From NCBI RefSeq assembly GCF_900142735.1, contig NZ_FRBY01000005.1, positions 186,001 to 250,000 on the forward strand: 64,000 nucleotides of DNA, read 5' to 3'. A program made the position numbers and the translations under genes. Position 1 is the first letter of the stretch; each line of letters begins with the position of its first letter. Below are positions 49,006-58,194 of this stretch, piece after piece. Below the pieces are notes generated by a model. It made no database searches. It saw only the letters and a program-made list of their open reading frames with translations, and was not told the DNA's origin. Source of the DNA: Flavobacterium saccharophilum. Its GTDB lineage: Bacteria > Bacteroidota > Bacteroidia > Flavobacteriales > Flavobacteriaceae.

Positions 49006-50181
49006 TTAATCTTTTCTCCATTTTTTAGTTTCCTCAAAAATATGTTCCAGGATCGCGGATTCTGTTTCATCAAATTCAATATTTCTGCGTCCCATAACCA
49101 ATTTAGCCGTTTCGAAAGCTTTTTTAGTTACATAAGTAGTAAAACCAGCTGCTCCACCCCATGAAAAACTCGGGACAAAATTGCGAGGAAAACCACTTCC
49201 GAAAATATTAGCACTCACTCCTACTACAGTTCCGGTATTAAACATTGTGTTGATTCCGCATTTACTATGATCTCCCATCATTAAACCACAAAACTGAAGT
49301 CCGGTTTTAGCAAAACCCTCTGTTTCATAGCTCCACAACTTTACTTCTTCATAGTTATTTTTTAGGTTTGAATTATTACTATCAGCACCAATGTTACACC
49401 ATTCCCCTAAAACAGAATCACCAAGGAAACCGTCATGCCCTTTATTTGAATTGGCAAAAAGAACCGAATTTTTCACTTCACCACCAATTCTTGACCCCGG
49501 ACCAACAGTTGTTGCACCGTAAACTTTAGCATTCAGCTTCACTTGTGCATTTTCACATAAAGCAAATGGACCACGAATTACAGTTCCTTCCATAATCTCA
49601 GTATTCTTACCTATATATATAGGACCATTTGAAGCATTTAGCGTTACAAATTCTAATTTTGCTCCTTCTTCAATAAAAATATTTTCAGCAGCTATAACAT
49701 TTACACTTTTTGGAATTGGCTGCGACTTTCTATCTTCTGTCAAGAAAGCAAAATCTGCACGAATGGCAGCATCATTTTTAGAAAAAATATCCCAGGTGTG
49801 TTCAACTGTTAAACAATCGTCGTTATATTGAATGATTTCATAAGAATCAAAATCAACTTCTTCCTGATTTTCAGTTGTAAAAAAAGCAATTACATCATCA
49901 CCTTTAAAAATGGCTTGATTTTCTTTTAAATCAGAAACCATTTCAGCAAGCGTATCATTTGGTAAATACGCAGCATTTATCATGACATTTTCTTCCATTT
50001 CCACCATCGGAAATTTGACAGATAAATAATCCTCAGTAATAGTTGTTATGGTTGAGCCCAAACGCGCTTCCCATTTTTGACGAATCGTCATAATTCCGAT
50101 TAAAATATCAGCCACTGGCCTTGTAAAAGTAAAAGGCAATAAAGCATTCCGGACTGGACCGTCAAAAAGAATATAATTCAT
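49006..50181 (-). CDS. GlmU-like sugar-nucleotidyltransferase family protein
   Basis: A 391-residue protein. The first 190 residues resemble the NTP_transf_4 domain (MNYILFDGPVRNALLPFTFT and RPVADILIGIMTIRQKWEAR), and the rest is a left-handed beta-helix of hexapeptide repeats (GPIYIGKNTEIMEGTVIRGP, NAQVKLNAKVYGATTVGPGS, CGINTMFNTGTVVGVSANIF). It resembles the bifunctional GlmU layout, but the N-terminal G-rich UDP-sugar loop is not conserved. Substrate unknown; annotation databases usually call it GlmU family. Confidence 0.82.
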   Translation of the reverse strand: MNYILFDGPVRNALLPFTFTRPVADILIGIMTIRQKWEARLGSTITTITEDYLSVKFPMVEMEENVMINAAYLPNDTLAEMVSDLKENQAIFKGDDVIAFFTTENQEEVDFDSYEIIQYNDDCLTVEHTWDIFSKNDAAIRADFAFLTEDRKSQPIPKSVNVIAAENIFIEEGAKLEFVTLNASNGPIYIGKNTEIMEGTVIRGPFALCENAQVKLNAKVYGATTVGPGSRIGGEVKNSVLFANSNKGHDGFLGDSVLGEWCNIGADSNNSNLKNNYEEVKLWSYETEGFAKTGLQFCGLMMGDHSKCGINTMFNTGTVVGVSANIFGSGFPRNFVPSFSWGGAAGFTTYVTKKAFETAKLVMGRRNIEFDETESAILEHIFEETKKWRKD

Positions 50182-50348
50182 AAATAAAAAAATTTGTACC
50201 TGTTAAAATCTTGATTTGGTTATCGAGTTCAAAGTTACAAATATTTATGAGTTTCACTAAAAAGCCTTTTATTCAAATAATGAAATAATTGCTTTTTTAC
50301 AGTTAAGGTTAAATTGCAAAAAAACATGCTTTTCATATTTATAATTAT

Positions 50349-50497
50349 TTAACAGCAAAGTGCGCAAAGATTTTTTATCCGTTAGTATGTTTAGAAAACA
50401 CAAAGTGCGCAAAGCTTTGAGTCGATTTAGCTTTGCGAACTTTGCCTTTTTTATAAAAACCTAATAGTAAAAATCTTTGCGCACTTTGCGGTTAAAT
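50349..50497. repeat. Nested CGCAAAG repeat (family D, copy 2)
   Basis: Outer arms TTAACAGCAAAGTGCGCAAAG (from 50349) and CTTTGCGCACTTTGCGGTTAA (to 50496) match over 26 bases with one mismatch. Inside, a second stem pairs CAAAGTGCGCAAAGCT with AGCTTTGCGAACTTTG. Copy 1 of this core is at about 10543-10692. Confidence 0.85.
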
Positions 50498-50512
50498 TTT
50501 ACAATCCATAAA

Positions 50513-50539
50513 AAAAGCCTTCCAAATTGGAAGGCTTTT
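50513..50539 (-). terminator. rpmE2 terminator
   Basis: AAAAGCCTTCCAA and TTGGAAGGCTTTT pair perfectly (13 bp) around a single A at 50526. It sits 20 bases after the stop of the gene, read in the minus direction. Confidence 0.9.
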
Positions 50540-50558
50540 GTATGAATAAAAACAGTTA

Positions 50559-50813
50559 TTAGTTTTTAACGTGTTTTGCATATTTAGTTTTGAACTTGTC
50601 AATACGTCCTGCAGTATCGATAAGTTTAGATTTACCAGTATAAAAAGGATGAGATGTTCTAGAAATCTCCATTTTTACAACTGGATACTCAACTCCGTCA
50701 ACTTCAATTGTTTCTTTTGTATCTGCAGTAGATTTAGTAATAAAAACTTCGTCATTTGACATGTCTTTAAATGCAACTAATCTGTAATTTTCTGGGTGAA
50801 TTCCTTTTTTCAT
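50559..50813 (-). CDS. rpmE2: 50S ribosomal protein L31, type B
   Basis: An 84-residue L31 of the zinc-free type: MKKGIHPENYRLVAFKDMSN opens like all L31, and the sequence TSHPFYTGKSKLIDTAGRID is the family core. There is no CxxC zinc site, and it is longer than type A by a C-terminal part (KFKTKYAKHVKN), as in type B. It is part of the large ribosomal subunit. It ends at a strong terminator; the next gene is on the opposite strand. Confidence 0.95.
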   Translation of the reverse strand: MKKGIHPENYRLVAFKDMSNDEVFITKSTADTKETIEVDGVEYPVVKMEISRTSHPFYTGKSKLIDTAGRIDKFKTKYAKHVKN

Positions 50814-50998
50814 CTTTTCTTTTATTTATTGTTTAGAGCATTTTATTTTGAAGCTTTTCCATGGTTAGAAAAAGGTGTAAACAAAGGCTACTCTTTTTTG
50901 TTTAAAAATTTAATTATTTTTGAGTGTGCAAATTTACAATTCTTTTTTAATAAACAAACATTTAGCTCACTTTTTTTAGTAAAATTCAAAAAGCATTT

Positions 50999-51033
50999 TT
51001 TGTCCTCGATTATATTGGGAATTGCTATATTTG
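50999..51033 (+). promoter_or_regulatory. Promoter of the DUF4199 gene
   Basis: TTTG (50999-51002), 23 bases, TATATTTG (51026-51033). The spacing is at the upper limit of the range. The ATG is at 51061. Confidence 0.55.
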
Positions 51034-51060
51034 TGGATTAATTTTAAAACATATAGAAAT

Positions 51061-51591
51061 ATGATTAATGAAGTTATAAAAAAGAACGGGATTACTTACG
51101 GAATTATCTTAGGTGTTGTTTTAGCATTGATTACTGCCACAATGTACGCAATTGATCTAAAATTGTTTGTTTCTGGTTGGATTACAGCGGTAAAAATCGT
51201 TATTTATTTAACTATTAGCATTTTAGTATTATCAAAAACAAAAAAAGAATTAGGAAATATTTTTCCATTTAAATCAGCTTTCACTACATCTTTTATTACT
51301 GTCCTTGTTGGTATTCTAATTGCTACATTATTTGACATTATATTATTCAATTTTGTAGATCCAGGAGCTAAGGAAACTTTAAGTGATATAGTTATTAAAT
51401 CAACTGTAGAATTCATGCAAAAACTTGGAACACCAGCATCAGCCATAAATGATGCAATAGCCAAAATGAAAGAAACAAACAACTTTGACACGCTACAGAT
51501 ACTAAAAGGAACCATTTTTGTTATAATTATTGGTGCTGTTTTCAGTTTAATTATGGCAGCATTTTTCAAAAGCAAAACTATACAAGAATAA
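51061..51591 (+). CDS. DUF4199 membrane protein
   Basis: A 176-residue integral membrane protein with about four TM helices (roughly 10-28, 36-55, 66-88 and 150-172). The ATG at 51061 fits the family start (INEVIKKNGITYGIILGVVL); a start at 51022 would overlap the promoter. DUF4199 proteins in Bacteroidota have no known role. The next gene, a glycosyltransferase, starts 8 bases after its stop, so they probably share a transcript. Confidence 0.85.
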   Translation: MINEVIKKNGITYGIILGVVLALITATMYAIDLKLFVSGWITAVKIVIYLTISILVLSKTKKELGNIFPFKSAFTTSFITVLVGILIATLFDIILFNFVDPGAKETLSDIVIKSTVEFMQKLGTPASAINDAIAKMKETNNFDTLQILKGTIFVIIIGAVFSLIMAAFFKSKTIQE

Positions 51592-51599
51592 AAAAATAA

Positions 51600-52547
51600 A
51601 TGAATTTATCTATACTTATACCGCTTCTAAACGAGGAGGAATCACTTCAAGAACTCTATTCGTGGATTATTAAAGTGATGCAATCTAACAATTACTCTTA
51701 TGAAATCATTTTTGTAGATGATGGAAGTACAGATGATTCTTGGAATATTATTGAAAGTTTTTCAAACGAAAATCCGAATGTAAAAGGGATTCGTTTCATG
51801 AAGAATTTTGGAAAATCACAAGCTTTGCACGCTGGTTTTGCAAAAGCAAAAGGTGACGTCATTATTACTATGGACGCCGATTTACAGGATAGTCCGGACG
51901 AGATTCCAGGATTATACGAAATGATTACCAAAGAAAAATTTGATTTGGTTTCGGGCTGGAAAAAGAAACGCTACGATTCTGTTGTGGCAAAAAATCTTCC
52001 TTCTAAATTATTTAACTGGGCAGCCAGAAAAACTTCAGGAGTTGAATTGAATGATTTTAACTGTGGATTAAAAGCATACAAAAACACCGTTGTAAAAAAC
52101 ATCGAAGTATCTGGCGAAATGCACCGATACATTCCGGTTTTGGCAAAAAATGCCGGTTTTAATAAAATTGGAGAAAAAGTTGTAATTCACCAGGCCCGTA
52201 AATATGGCGAAACCAAATTTGGTATGGATCGTTTTATTAATGGTTTTCTGGATTTAATTACCATTTGGTTTTTATCAAGATTTGGAAAACGACCGATGCA
52301 CTTATTTGGTTTATTAGGATCCATTATGTTTATGATTGGATTTTTATTAGCTTTATATTTAGGTATCGATAAATTATTCATTCATAAAACCAGTCGTTTA
52401 ATTACGGAAAGACCGCATTTTTATTTATCAATTACATCAATGATAATAGGAACGCAATTGTTTTTAGCAGGTTTTCTTGGTGAGATTATTTTACGCACTA
52501 AAAGCAACGAAGCACGTTATAAGGTTGCCCGAGAGGTTAATTTTTAA
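51600..52547 (+). CDS. GT2 family glycosyltransferase (polyprenyl-phosphate type)
   Basis: A 315-residue glycosyltransferase. The GT-A domain (1-220) contains LSILIPLLNEEESLQELYSW, the acidic nucleotide site EIIFVDDGSTDDSW and the metal D-x-D in TMDADLQDSPDE. Two TM helices (about 233-255 and 275-300) follow, as in DPM1/GtrB/ArnC-type enzymes that load a sugar on polyprenyl phosphate. It starts 8 bases after the DUF4199 gene. The sugar donor is unknown. Confidence 0.88.
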   Translation: MNLSILIPLLNEEESLQELYSWIIKVMQSNNYSYEIIFVDDGSTDDSWNIIESFSNENPNVKGIRFMKNFGKSQALHAGFAKAKGDVIITMDADLQDSPDEIPGLYEMITKEKFDLVSGWKKKRYDSVVAKNLPSKLFNWAARKTSGVELNDFNCGLKAYKNTVVKNIEVSGEMHRYIPVLAKNAGFNKIGEKVVIHQARKYGETKFGMDRFINGFLDLITIWFLSRFGKRPMHLFGLLGSIMFMIGFLLALYLGIDKLFIHKTSRLITERPHFYLSITSMIIGTQLFLAGFLGEIILRTKSNEARYKVAREVNF

Positions 52548-52554
52548 CATAAAC

Positions 52555-52636
52555 GCCTAGCCCTGATGGGAACGGCATCCTTTTATGTCCGCTGCGGCGG
52601 ACGCAAAAGATATAGTGAACAGCAGGATCAGCTCCT
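52555..52636 (-). repeat. Palindromic repeat family A, copy 3 (inverted)
   Basis: Read on the minus strand: AGGAGCTGATCCTGCTGTTC, ATCTTTT, hairpin GTCCGC/GCGGAC, AAAAGGAT, CCCATCAGGGCTAGG. The frame is the same as copies 1 and 2 but the hairpin is different. It lies 8 bases after the glycosyltransferase stop. Confidence 0.88.
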
Positions 52637-52671
52637 GAAAATTATTATTACTTAAATATAAAAACATACGA

Positions 52672-54429
52672 ATGATGAATATAGCACCTAATATACTGAA
52701 TGCTGTAAACGAATGGCTGACTCCAACATTTGATAAAGAAACACAAGCGGCAGTTAAAGAATTAATGACAACATCGCCTAAAGAACTTGAAGAGAGTTTC
52801 TACAAAAATCTTGAATTTGGAACTGGTGGAATGCGTGGTGTTATGGGCGTTGGAAACAACAGAATTAACAAATATACACTTGGAAAAAACACTCAGGGTT
52901 TGTCTGATTACTTACATGAAGTTTTCCCAAATCAGCCTTTAAAGGTTGTTATTGCTTACGATTGCCGTCATAACAGTAATACTTTAGCGAAAGTTGTAGC
53001 TGATGTTTTCTCGGCAAACGGAATCCAGGTTTATTTGTTTTCAGATTTACGACCAACTCCGGAATTATCTTTTGCTCTTAAATATTTAGGTTGTCAATGT
53101 GGAATCGTTCTTACAGCTTCACATAATCCACCGGAATATAATGGCTATAAAGTTTATTGGGAAGATGGTGGACAAATTGTACCTCCGCAAGACGCTGCTA
53201 TTATTAATGTAATTGAAAATTTAGGCTACGACAAAATTAAATTTGATGCAAACGAAAGCCTAATTAAATATATTGACACTGAAATTGATAAGGCTTTTGT
53301 GAAATCGTCTATTGAAAATGCCAGTTTCAATACTCCGGCTGAAGCAAAAGATAACTTACAGATTGTTTTTACTTCATTGCACGGAACTTCAATAAAATCT
53401 GTTCCTGATACATTATCTCAGGTAGGTTATAAAAACGTACATATTGTACCGGAACAAGCTATTCCAGATGGAGATTTCCCAACGGTAAAATCACCAAACC
53501 CGGAAGAACCAGAAGCTTTGACAATGGCTTTGGCTTTGGCCGATAAAACAAATTCGGATATTGTTGTCGGAACAGATCCTGATTGCGATCGTTTAGGCGT
53601 TGCTGTAAGAGATAATGACGGCAAAATGATTTTGTTGAATGGAAATCAGACCATGGTTTTAATGACTTCTTTCCTATTGAAACAATGGAAAAAAGCCGGA
53701 AAAATTAACGGAAAACAATTCGTTGGTTCTACTATTGTTTCGACTCCAATGATAATGGAATTGGCAACGAGCTATGGTGTTGAATGCAAAGTTGGCCTGA
53801 CTGGTTTTAAATGGATTGCTAAAATGATCAAAGATTTCCCGGAACTTCAATTTATTGGAGGTGGCGAAGAAAGCTTTGGTTTTATGGTTGGCGATGCTGT
53901 TAGAGATAAAGACGCTGTTGCTGCTACCCTATTAATTTGTGAAGTTGCTGCTCAGGCAAAAGCTGCCGGAAGCAGTGTCTACAAAGAACTTTTACAACTT
54001 TATGTTGAAAATGGTTTTTACAAAGAATATTTGGTTTCATTGACCAAAAAAGGAATGGAAGGTTTAGAAGAAATTAATCAGATGATGATTGATTTACGTA
54101 AAAACCCATTAAAAGAAATCAACGGACAACGTGTAATTATGGTTGAAGACTACGACTCATCAATTGCATTAAATTTATTGACTGGTGAAGAATCTGTAAT
54201 GGATATGCCAAAATCGAATGTATTGATCTATTATACTGAAGATGGCTCTAAAATATGCGCCAGACCAAGCGGAACTGAGCCTAAAATCAAATTCTACATT
54301 AGCGTTAATGCCGAATTAGAATCCGTTCAGGAATTTGATGCTGCTGAAAAATTCTTAGATCAAAAAATAGAAAACATCATTGCAGGAATGCAATTGAGAC
54401 AAACACAACATAAATACCTTTTAAAGTAA
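52672..54429 (+). CDS. Phosphohexomutase (phosphoglucomutase/phosphomannomutase)
   Basis: A 585-residue alpha-D-phosphohexomutase interconverting sugar 1- and 6-phosphates. LEFGTGGMRGVMGVGNNRIN opens domain 1; the phospho-Ser loop is LTASHNPPEYNGYKVYW (about 143-159); the metal loop is VGTDPDCDRLGVAVRD (about 302-317); the sugar-binding loop is GGEESFGF; and RPSGTEPKIKFYI binds phosphate in domain 4. The length matches the PGM2/PgcA group. ATG-ATG at 52672 leaves the start uncertain by one codon. A terminator follows directly. Confidence 0.92.
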   Translation: MMNIAPNILNAVNEWLTPTFDKETQAAVKELMTTSPKELEESFYKNLEFGTGGMRGVMGVGNNRINKYTLGKNTQGLSDYLHEVFPNQPLKVVIAYDCRHNSNTLAKVVADVFSANGIQVYLFSDLRPTPELSFALKYLGCQCGIVLTASHNPPEYNGYKVYWEDGGQIVPPQDAAIINVIENLGYDKIKFDANESLIKYIDTEIDKAFVKSSIENASFNTPAEAKDNLQIVFTSLHGTSIKSVPDTLSQVGYKNVHIVPEQAIPDGDFPTVKSPNPEEPEALTMALALADKTNSDIVVGTDPDCDRLGVAVRDNDGKMILLNGNQTMVLMTSFLLKQWKKAGKINGKQFVGSTIVSTPMIMELATSYGVECKVGLTGFKWIAKMIKDFPELQFIGGGEESFGFMVGDAVRDKDAVAATLLICEVAAQAKAAGSSVYKELLQLYVENGFYKEYLVSLTKKGMEGLEEINQMMIDLRKNPLKEINGQRVIMVEDYDSSIALNLLTGEESVMDMPKSNVLIYYTEDGSKICARPSGTEPKIKFYISVNAELESVQEFDAAEKFLDQKIENIIAGMQLRQTQHKYLLK

Positions 54430-54463
54430 ACCCGACATTGTTTGAATAAACTGTCGGGTTTTA
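54428..54463 (+). terminator. Terminator after phosphohexomutase
   Basis: AAACCCGACA pairs with TGTCGGGTTT (54428-54437 and 54452-54461) around 14 bases, followed by T-run. The stem overlaps the stop codon region. Confidence 0.85.
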
Positions 54464-54484
54464 ATGGTAAAATAACAACCCATA

Positions 54485-56314
54485 ATGAGTAATTTCAAAA
54501 AAATAGTTCCTTTTATATATCCGTATAAAAAATACGCATTCCTAAACATTTTTTTTAATGTTTTGTATGCACTTTTTAGCACCCTTTCGTTTGTTGCTTT
54601 AATACCAATGCTTCAGGTATTATTTGACCAAACAAAGGCTAGAAAGGTAAAACCCGTATATCAAGGAATTTTAAAACTCCAGCAATATGGCGAGGATTAT
54701 TTAAGCTATTACATCACCACAACAAAAGGCAATCACGATCCTGGCTACATTCTATCTATAATGGTAGCGATTATAATTTCTATATTCTTATTAAAAAACT
54801 TAGCAGATTATTTAGCCATGTTTTTCATCACTTTTTTGCGAAATGGTGTTTTAAAAGATATGCGAAATGCGTTGTATAAAAAAACACTGGAACTTCCTTT
54901 GGCTTTTTATTCTGAGAAAAGAAAAGGAGATGTTATTTCCAGAATTTCTGCCGATGTAAATGAGGTTCAAAACTCATTTTTGGCCATATTGGAACTTATT
55001 GTAAAAGAACCATTGACAATAGCTTTTACCATAACAACAATGCTAATTATTAGCACCAAACTAACGTTGTTCGTTTTTATTTTTATTCCTGTATCCGGTT
55101 ATATTATTTCATTAATTGGAAAACAACTTAAAAAACAATCGACTAAAGCACAGCAAGAACAAGGTACTTTTTTATCTACTATTGAAGAAACTATTGGCGG
55201 ATTGAAAGTCGTAAAAGGATATAATTCTGAAAACTACTTTAATACAGTTTTTCAAAATTCGACTGAACGTTTTTTTACTTTATCTAACAGCATTGGCAAT
55301 CGCCAGAATTTAGCTTCTCCTGCGAGTGAGTTTATGGGAATTACTGTTATTGCAATTTTATTATGGTATGGAGGACAAATGGTTTTGATCGACAAAACGC
55401 TGAGCGGCCCTTCATTTATTGCCTATATGGGATTAGCTTATAATATTCTAACACCTGCAAAAGCAATTTCTAAAGCTTCTTACGGAGTAAAAAGAGGAAA
55501 CGCCGCTGCTGAACGTGTTCTTGAAATTTTAGAGCAGGAAAATCCAATTGTTTCAAAACCTGATGCAATCGAGAAAACAACTTTTGATGACAATATCAAC
55601 ATTCAAAATATTAATTTCAAATACGAAGAAACAAGCATTCTAAACGATTTTTCTCTTCAAATCAAAAAAGGACAAACTGTTGCTTTGGTTGGACAATCTG
55701 GGAGCGGAAAAAGTACGATTGCGAATTTATTAACTCGCTTTTACGATGTAAACGAAGGAAAAATTTCTATTGACGGAATTAACATCAAAGATATGAGTTT
55801 GTACTCGCTTAGAAATCTAATCGGACTTGTTACGCAAGAAATCACTTTATTTAATGACACAATAAAAGCCAACGTTTCATTAGGGAAATTAGATGCCACT
55901 GACGATGAAATCATCGAAGCGTTAAAAATCGCTAATGCTTACGAATTTGTAAAAGATCTACCGAAAGGAATTTACACTAATATTGGAGACAGTGGAAGCA
56001 AAATTTCAGGTGGACAAAAACAACGTTTGTCTATTGCCAGAGCGGTATTAAAAAACCCGCCTATTATGATTTTAGACGAAGCTACATCTGCATTGGATAC
56101 GGAAAGTGAAAAATTTGTTCAGGTTGCTTTAGAGAACATGATGCAGAACAGAACTTCGATTATAATTGCTCATCGACTTTCTACAATTCAGAACGCAGAT
56201 GTTATTGTTGTAATGCAAAAAGGAAAAATCGTCGAACAAGGAACTCACGACGAATTAATAGCACATAACGGTACTTATAACAAATTGGTTACCATGCAAT
56301 CTTTCGAGTCTTAA
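54485..56314 (+). CDS. ABC transporter, MsbA-like half-transporter (permease-ATPase)
   Basis: A 609-residue exporter: an N-terminal six-helix ABC transmembrane domain (about 15-340), then a nucleotide-binding domain (355-605). Walker A is VGQSGSGKSTIANLL, the signature is KISGGQKQRLSIARAVL, Walker B is MILDEATSALDTES and the switch His is IIAHRLSTIQ. The two-in-one arrangement and the ELPLAFYSEKRKGDVISRIS coupling-helix region are like MsbA, which flips lipid A. The substrate here is inferred as lipid or drug. Confidence 0.88.
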   Translation: MSNFKKIVPFIYPYKKYAFLNIFFNVLYALFSTLSFVALIPMLQVLFDQTKARKVKPVYQGILKLQQYGEDYLSYYITTTKGNHDPGYILSIMVAIIISIFLLKNLADYLAMFFITFLRNGVLKDMRNALYKKTLELPLAFYSEKRKGDVISRISADVNEVQNSFLAILELIVKEPLTIAFTITTMLIISTKLTLFVFIFIPVSGYIISLIGKQLKKQSTKAQQEQGTFLSTIEETIGGLKVVKGYNSENYFNTVFQNSTERFFTLSNSIGNRQNLASPASEFMGITVIAILLWYGGQMVLIDKTLSGPSFIAYMGLAYNILTPAKAISKASYGVKRGNAAAERVLEILEQENPIVSKPDAIEKTTFDDNINIQNINFKYEETSILNDFSLQIKKGQTVALVGQSGSGKSTIANLLTRFYDVNEGKISIDGINIKDMSLYSLRNLIGLVTQEITLFNDTIKANVSLGKLDATDDEIIEALKIANAYEFVKDLPKGIYTNIGDSGSKISGGQKQRLSIARAVLKNPPIMILDEATSALDTESEKFVQVALENMMQNRTSIIIAHRLSTIQNADVIVVMQKGKIVEQGTHDELIAHNGTYNKLVTMQSFES

Positions 56315-56332
56315 AGATTAAAAATAAAAACG

Positions 56333-56400
56333 CATTCATACAGACGCAGATTAAGGAAATATTAAAACGCTATTTAATTTCTTTAATCTGTGTTTAATTT
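56333..56400. repeat. GCAGATTAA-type inverted repeat
   Basis: ACGCAGATTAAGGAAAT and ATTTCTTTAATCTGTGT pair loosely across about 30 bases between the exporter stop and the DUF2971 gene. It is likely another member of the intergenic repeat set. Confidence 0.4.
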
Positions 56401-56434
56401 TCTAACTTTATGTAGATTATTTAACTTTCTAAAA

Positions 56435-57136
56435 ATGTATCTTAATAATCCCAACATAAAACTTCCTGACGACCCCGATACCATTGTCTGGAAATACCTT
56501 GACTTATCTAAATTTCTTGATTTACTACTTTCGAAAAAGTTATTCATGTCTCGTTCTGATAAATTTGAAGATCAGTACGAAGGTACGTTTAGCGAGCCTA
56601 CTTTTGAAGAGATCAAGAAACTGGCTATTGACAATCCTGATTTTTTAAAATATTACAAAACGCAGCGCGAACAAGTTGCTATTAGCAGCTGGCATATCAA
56701 TGAATACGAATCGTTTGCCATGTGGCAGATTTTCACTCAAAACAGTGAAGGTTTAGCGATTCAGTCGACTATTGGAAGAATGCAAAAAGCATTGAATCCT
56801 GAAAATAATTTTGATCAGTATATCGGCGAAGTAAATTACATTGATTATAAAAAAGAATACATTCCGTTTGATGATTTGTTTTTCCCATTTCTGTTTAAAC
56901 GAAAAAGTTTTCAGTATGAGCGCGAAGTGCGAATTATCACAGATACTTCAAAAAGTAAGATTAAGCTAAACGATGGTATTAAAATCAATGTTGACATCAA
57001 TCAATTGATTGAAAAAATATACATTCACCCAAAATCGGAAAACTGGTACAAAAAACTCGTTATTGAATTGGTAGAACGATTGGGATTTGGTTTTGAAATT
57101 GAAAAATCAGATCTGGAAAGCGATATTTTGATTTAG
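56435..57136 (+). CDS. DUF2971 family protein
   Basis: A 233-residue protein starting at the ATG at 56435; an upstream start at 56390 lies in the flanking repeat. Family marks are DDPDTIVWKYLDLSKFLDLL and LFMSRSDKFEDQYEGTF at the N-terminus, and AISSWHINEYESFAMWQIFT in the middle. The C-terminal third has EREVRIITDTSKSKI. DUF2971 proteins have no experimentally settled role; some lie in defence or toxin neighbourhoods, but nothing here points to that. Confidence 0.8.
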   Translation: MYLNNPNIKLPDDPDTIVWKYLDLSKFLDLLLSKKLFMSRSDKFEDQYEGTFSEPTFEEIKKLAIDNPDFLKYYKTQREQVAISSWHINEYESFAMWQIFTQNSEGLAIQSTIGRMQKALNPENNFDQYIGEVNYIDYKKEYIPFDDLFFPFLFKRKSFQYEREVRIITDTSKSKIKLNDGIKINVDINQLIEKIYIHPKSENWYKKLVIELVERLGFGFEIEKSDLESDILI

Positions 57137-57148
57137 TTCAAAAAAAAG

Positions 57149-57331
57149 TTGCTAAGGTTCTAAGATACTAAGCTTCTGAGTTTTTTTGCCATAGATTAAA
57201 AGAATTAAAACAGATTTTTTTAAATTACTAAAAATCAAAAGCCATTTGAAAATATAAATTTTCAAATGGCTTTTTTATGTATATAGATTTAAAACCTTAA
57301 TCCCTTAGCATCTCAGCACCTTAGAACCTTA
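57149..57331. repeat. TAAGGTTCTAAG inverted repeat around a terminator
   Basis: Left arm GCTAAGGTTCTAAGATACTA (57151-57170). The complement of the right end (57296-57331) reads TAAGGTTCTAAGGTGCTGAG. TAAGGTTCTAAG is shared. The hairpin at 57237-57276 lies inside. Confidence 0.65.
57237..57276. terminator. Terminator between DUF2971 and EF-hand genes
   Basis: GCCATTTGAAAAT (57241-57253) pairs perfectly with ATTTTCAAATGGC (57258-57270) around a 4-base loop, with A4 before and T6 after. It serves convergent genes. Confidence 0.9.
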
Positions 57332-58051
57332 TATCGGTTTATAATTTTTAACTTCCCACTTTTTAGACATCAAATCAATATAGTTATAATGCAAGACATC
57401 GTTTTTATCGAATTGTCCATTTTGGTTAGTATCTTCAATAGTTCTAAAATAAATACGATTTTTAGATTCGATCAAATTCCAATCTACTAATTCCTGAAGA
57501 TCCGGTGAAACTTTAGTAAAATTCTCTCCACTAATATCGCTCAAATACAATGTTTTAATATCACCTGTGTCTATTTTCCCATCTTTATTCGTGTCAGAAT
57601 CCGTTAAAGTGTAGACCATGATTTTATTTATAGTACGATCTGCAACTGTTTTCAAATAAGTAGCCGTTAAAATCAACACCGGTTTATCTGATAGCGTGCG
57701 GATAGAATCTGAGTCCACTCTTTGAAATTTCAGATTTTGCAAATATCCCGTAATTTCATATTCACCTAAATTTGAAATAGTAAAACTCACATCATTTACA
57801 CTAGAAGAGCCGTAACGTGCTTTTGTTCCTTTTTCAAAAACCCTTAAATCTCCAACCGGATGAATTAAATAATTCGTTCCTTCCATCTGAATAGGCAAAT
57901 CAGCCACTTCTATCTGGGTAGAATCGGTTTTAGTTAACACTTTTGCCTTATTTGAAGCATCATAAATTACTTTCGGCTTCTGAGCATCATCTTTACAACT
58001 CACTACTGTTCCGATTATTACTAAGGCGATATATTTTAGATAGTTTTTCAT
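57329..58051 (-). CDS. EF-hand lipoprotein
   Basis: A 240-residue lipoprotein (GTVVSC, Cys19, then KDDAQ). Two calcium-binding loops are visible: DTNKDGKIDTGD (153-164) and DTNQNGQFDKND (207-218), each with Asp/Asn at positions 1, 3, 5 and 12 as in EF hands. The N-terminal half (35-145) is probably a beta-rich domain I do not recognise. It lies downstream of a TonB receptor, 143 bases away on the same strand. A surface calcium-binding role is inferred. Confidence 0.75.
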   Translation of the reverse strand: MKNYLKYIALVIIGTVVSCKDDAQKPKVIYDASNKAKVLTKTDSTQIEVADLPIQMEGTNYLIHPVGDLRVFEKGTKARYGSSSVNDVSFTISNLGEYEITGYLQNLKFQRVDSDSIRTLSDKPVLILTATYLKTVADRTINKIMVYTLTDSDTNKDGKIDTGDIKTLYLSDISGENFTKVSPDLQELVDWNLIESKNRIYFRTIEDTNQNGQFDKNDVLHYNYIDLMSKKWEVKNYKPI

Positions 58052-58194
58052 TTACAAGATTATATTCAATTATCAAATATACTATTTTTGATTGTAATTT
58101 TGGTTTTTATTGAATTTCTAAAACAGTAATACTATTCCTAAAACGCAAGAAACTCTTTTCTTATTGCTGAAATTGATATTCTTCAGTTATTGAT

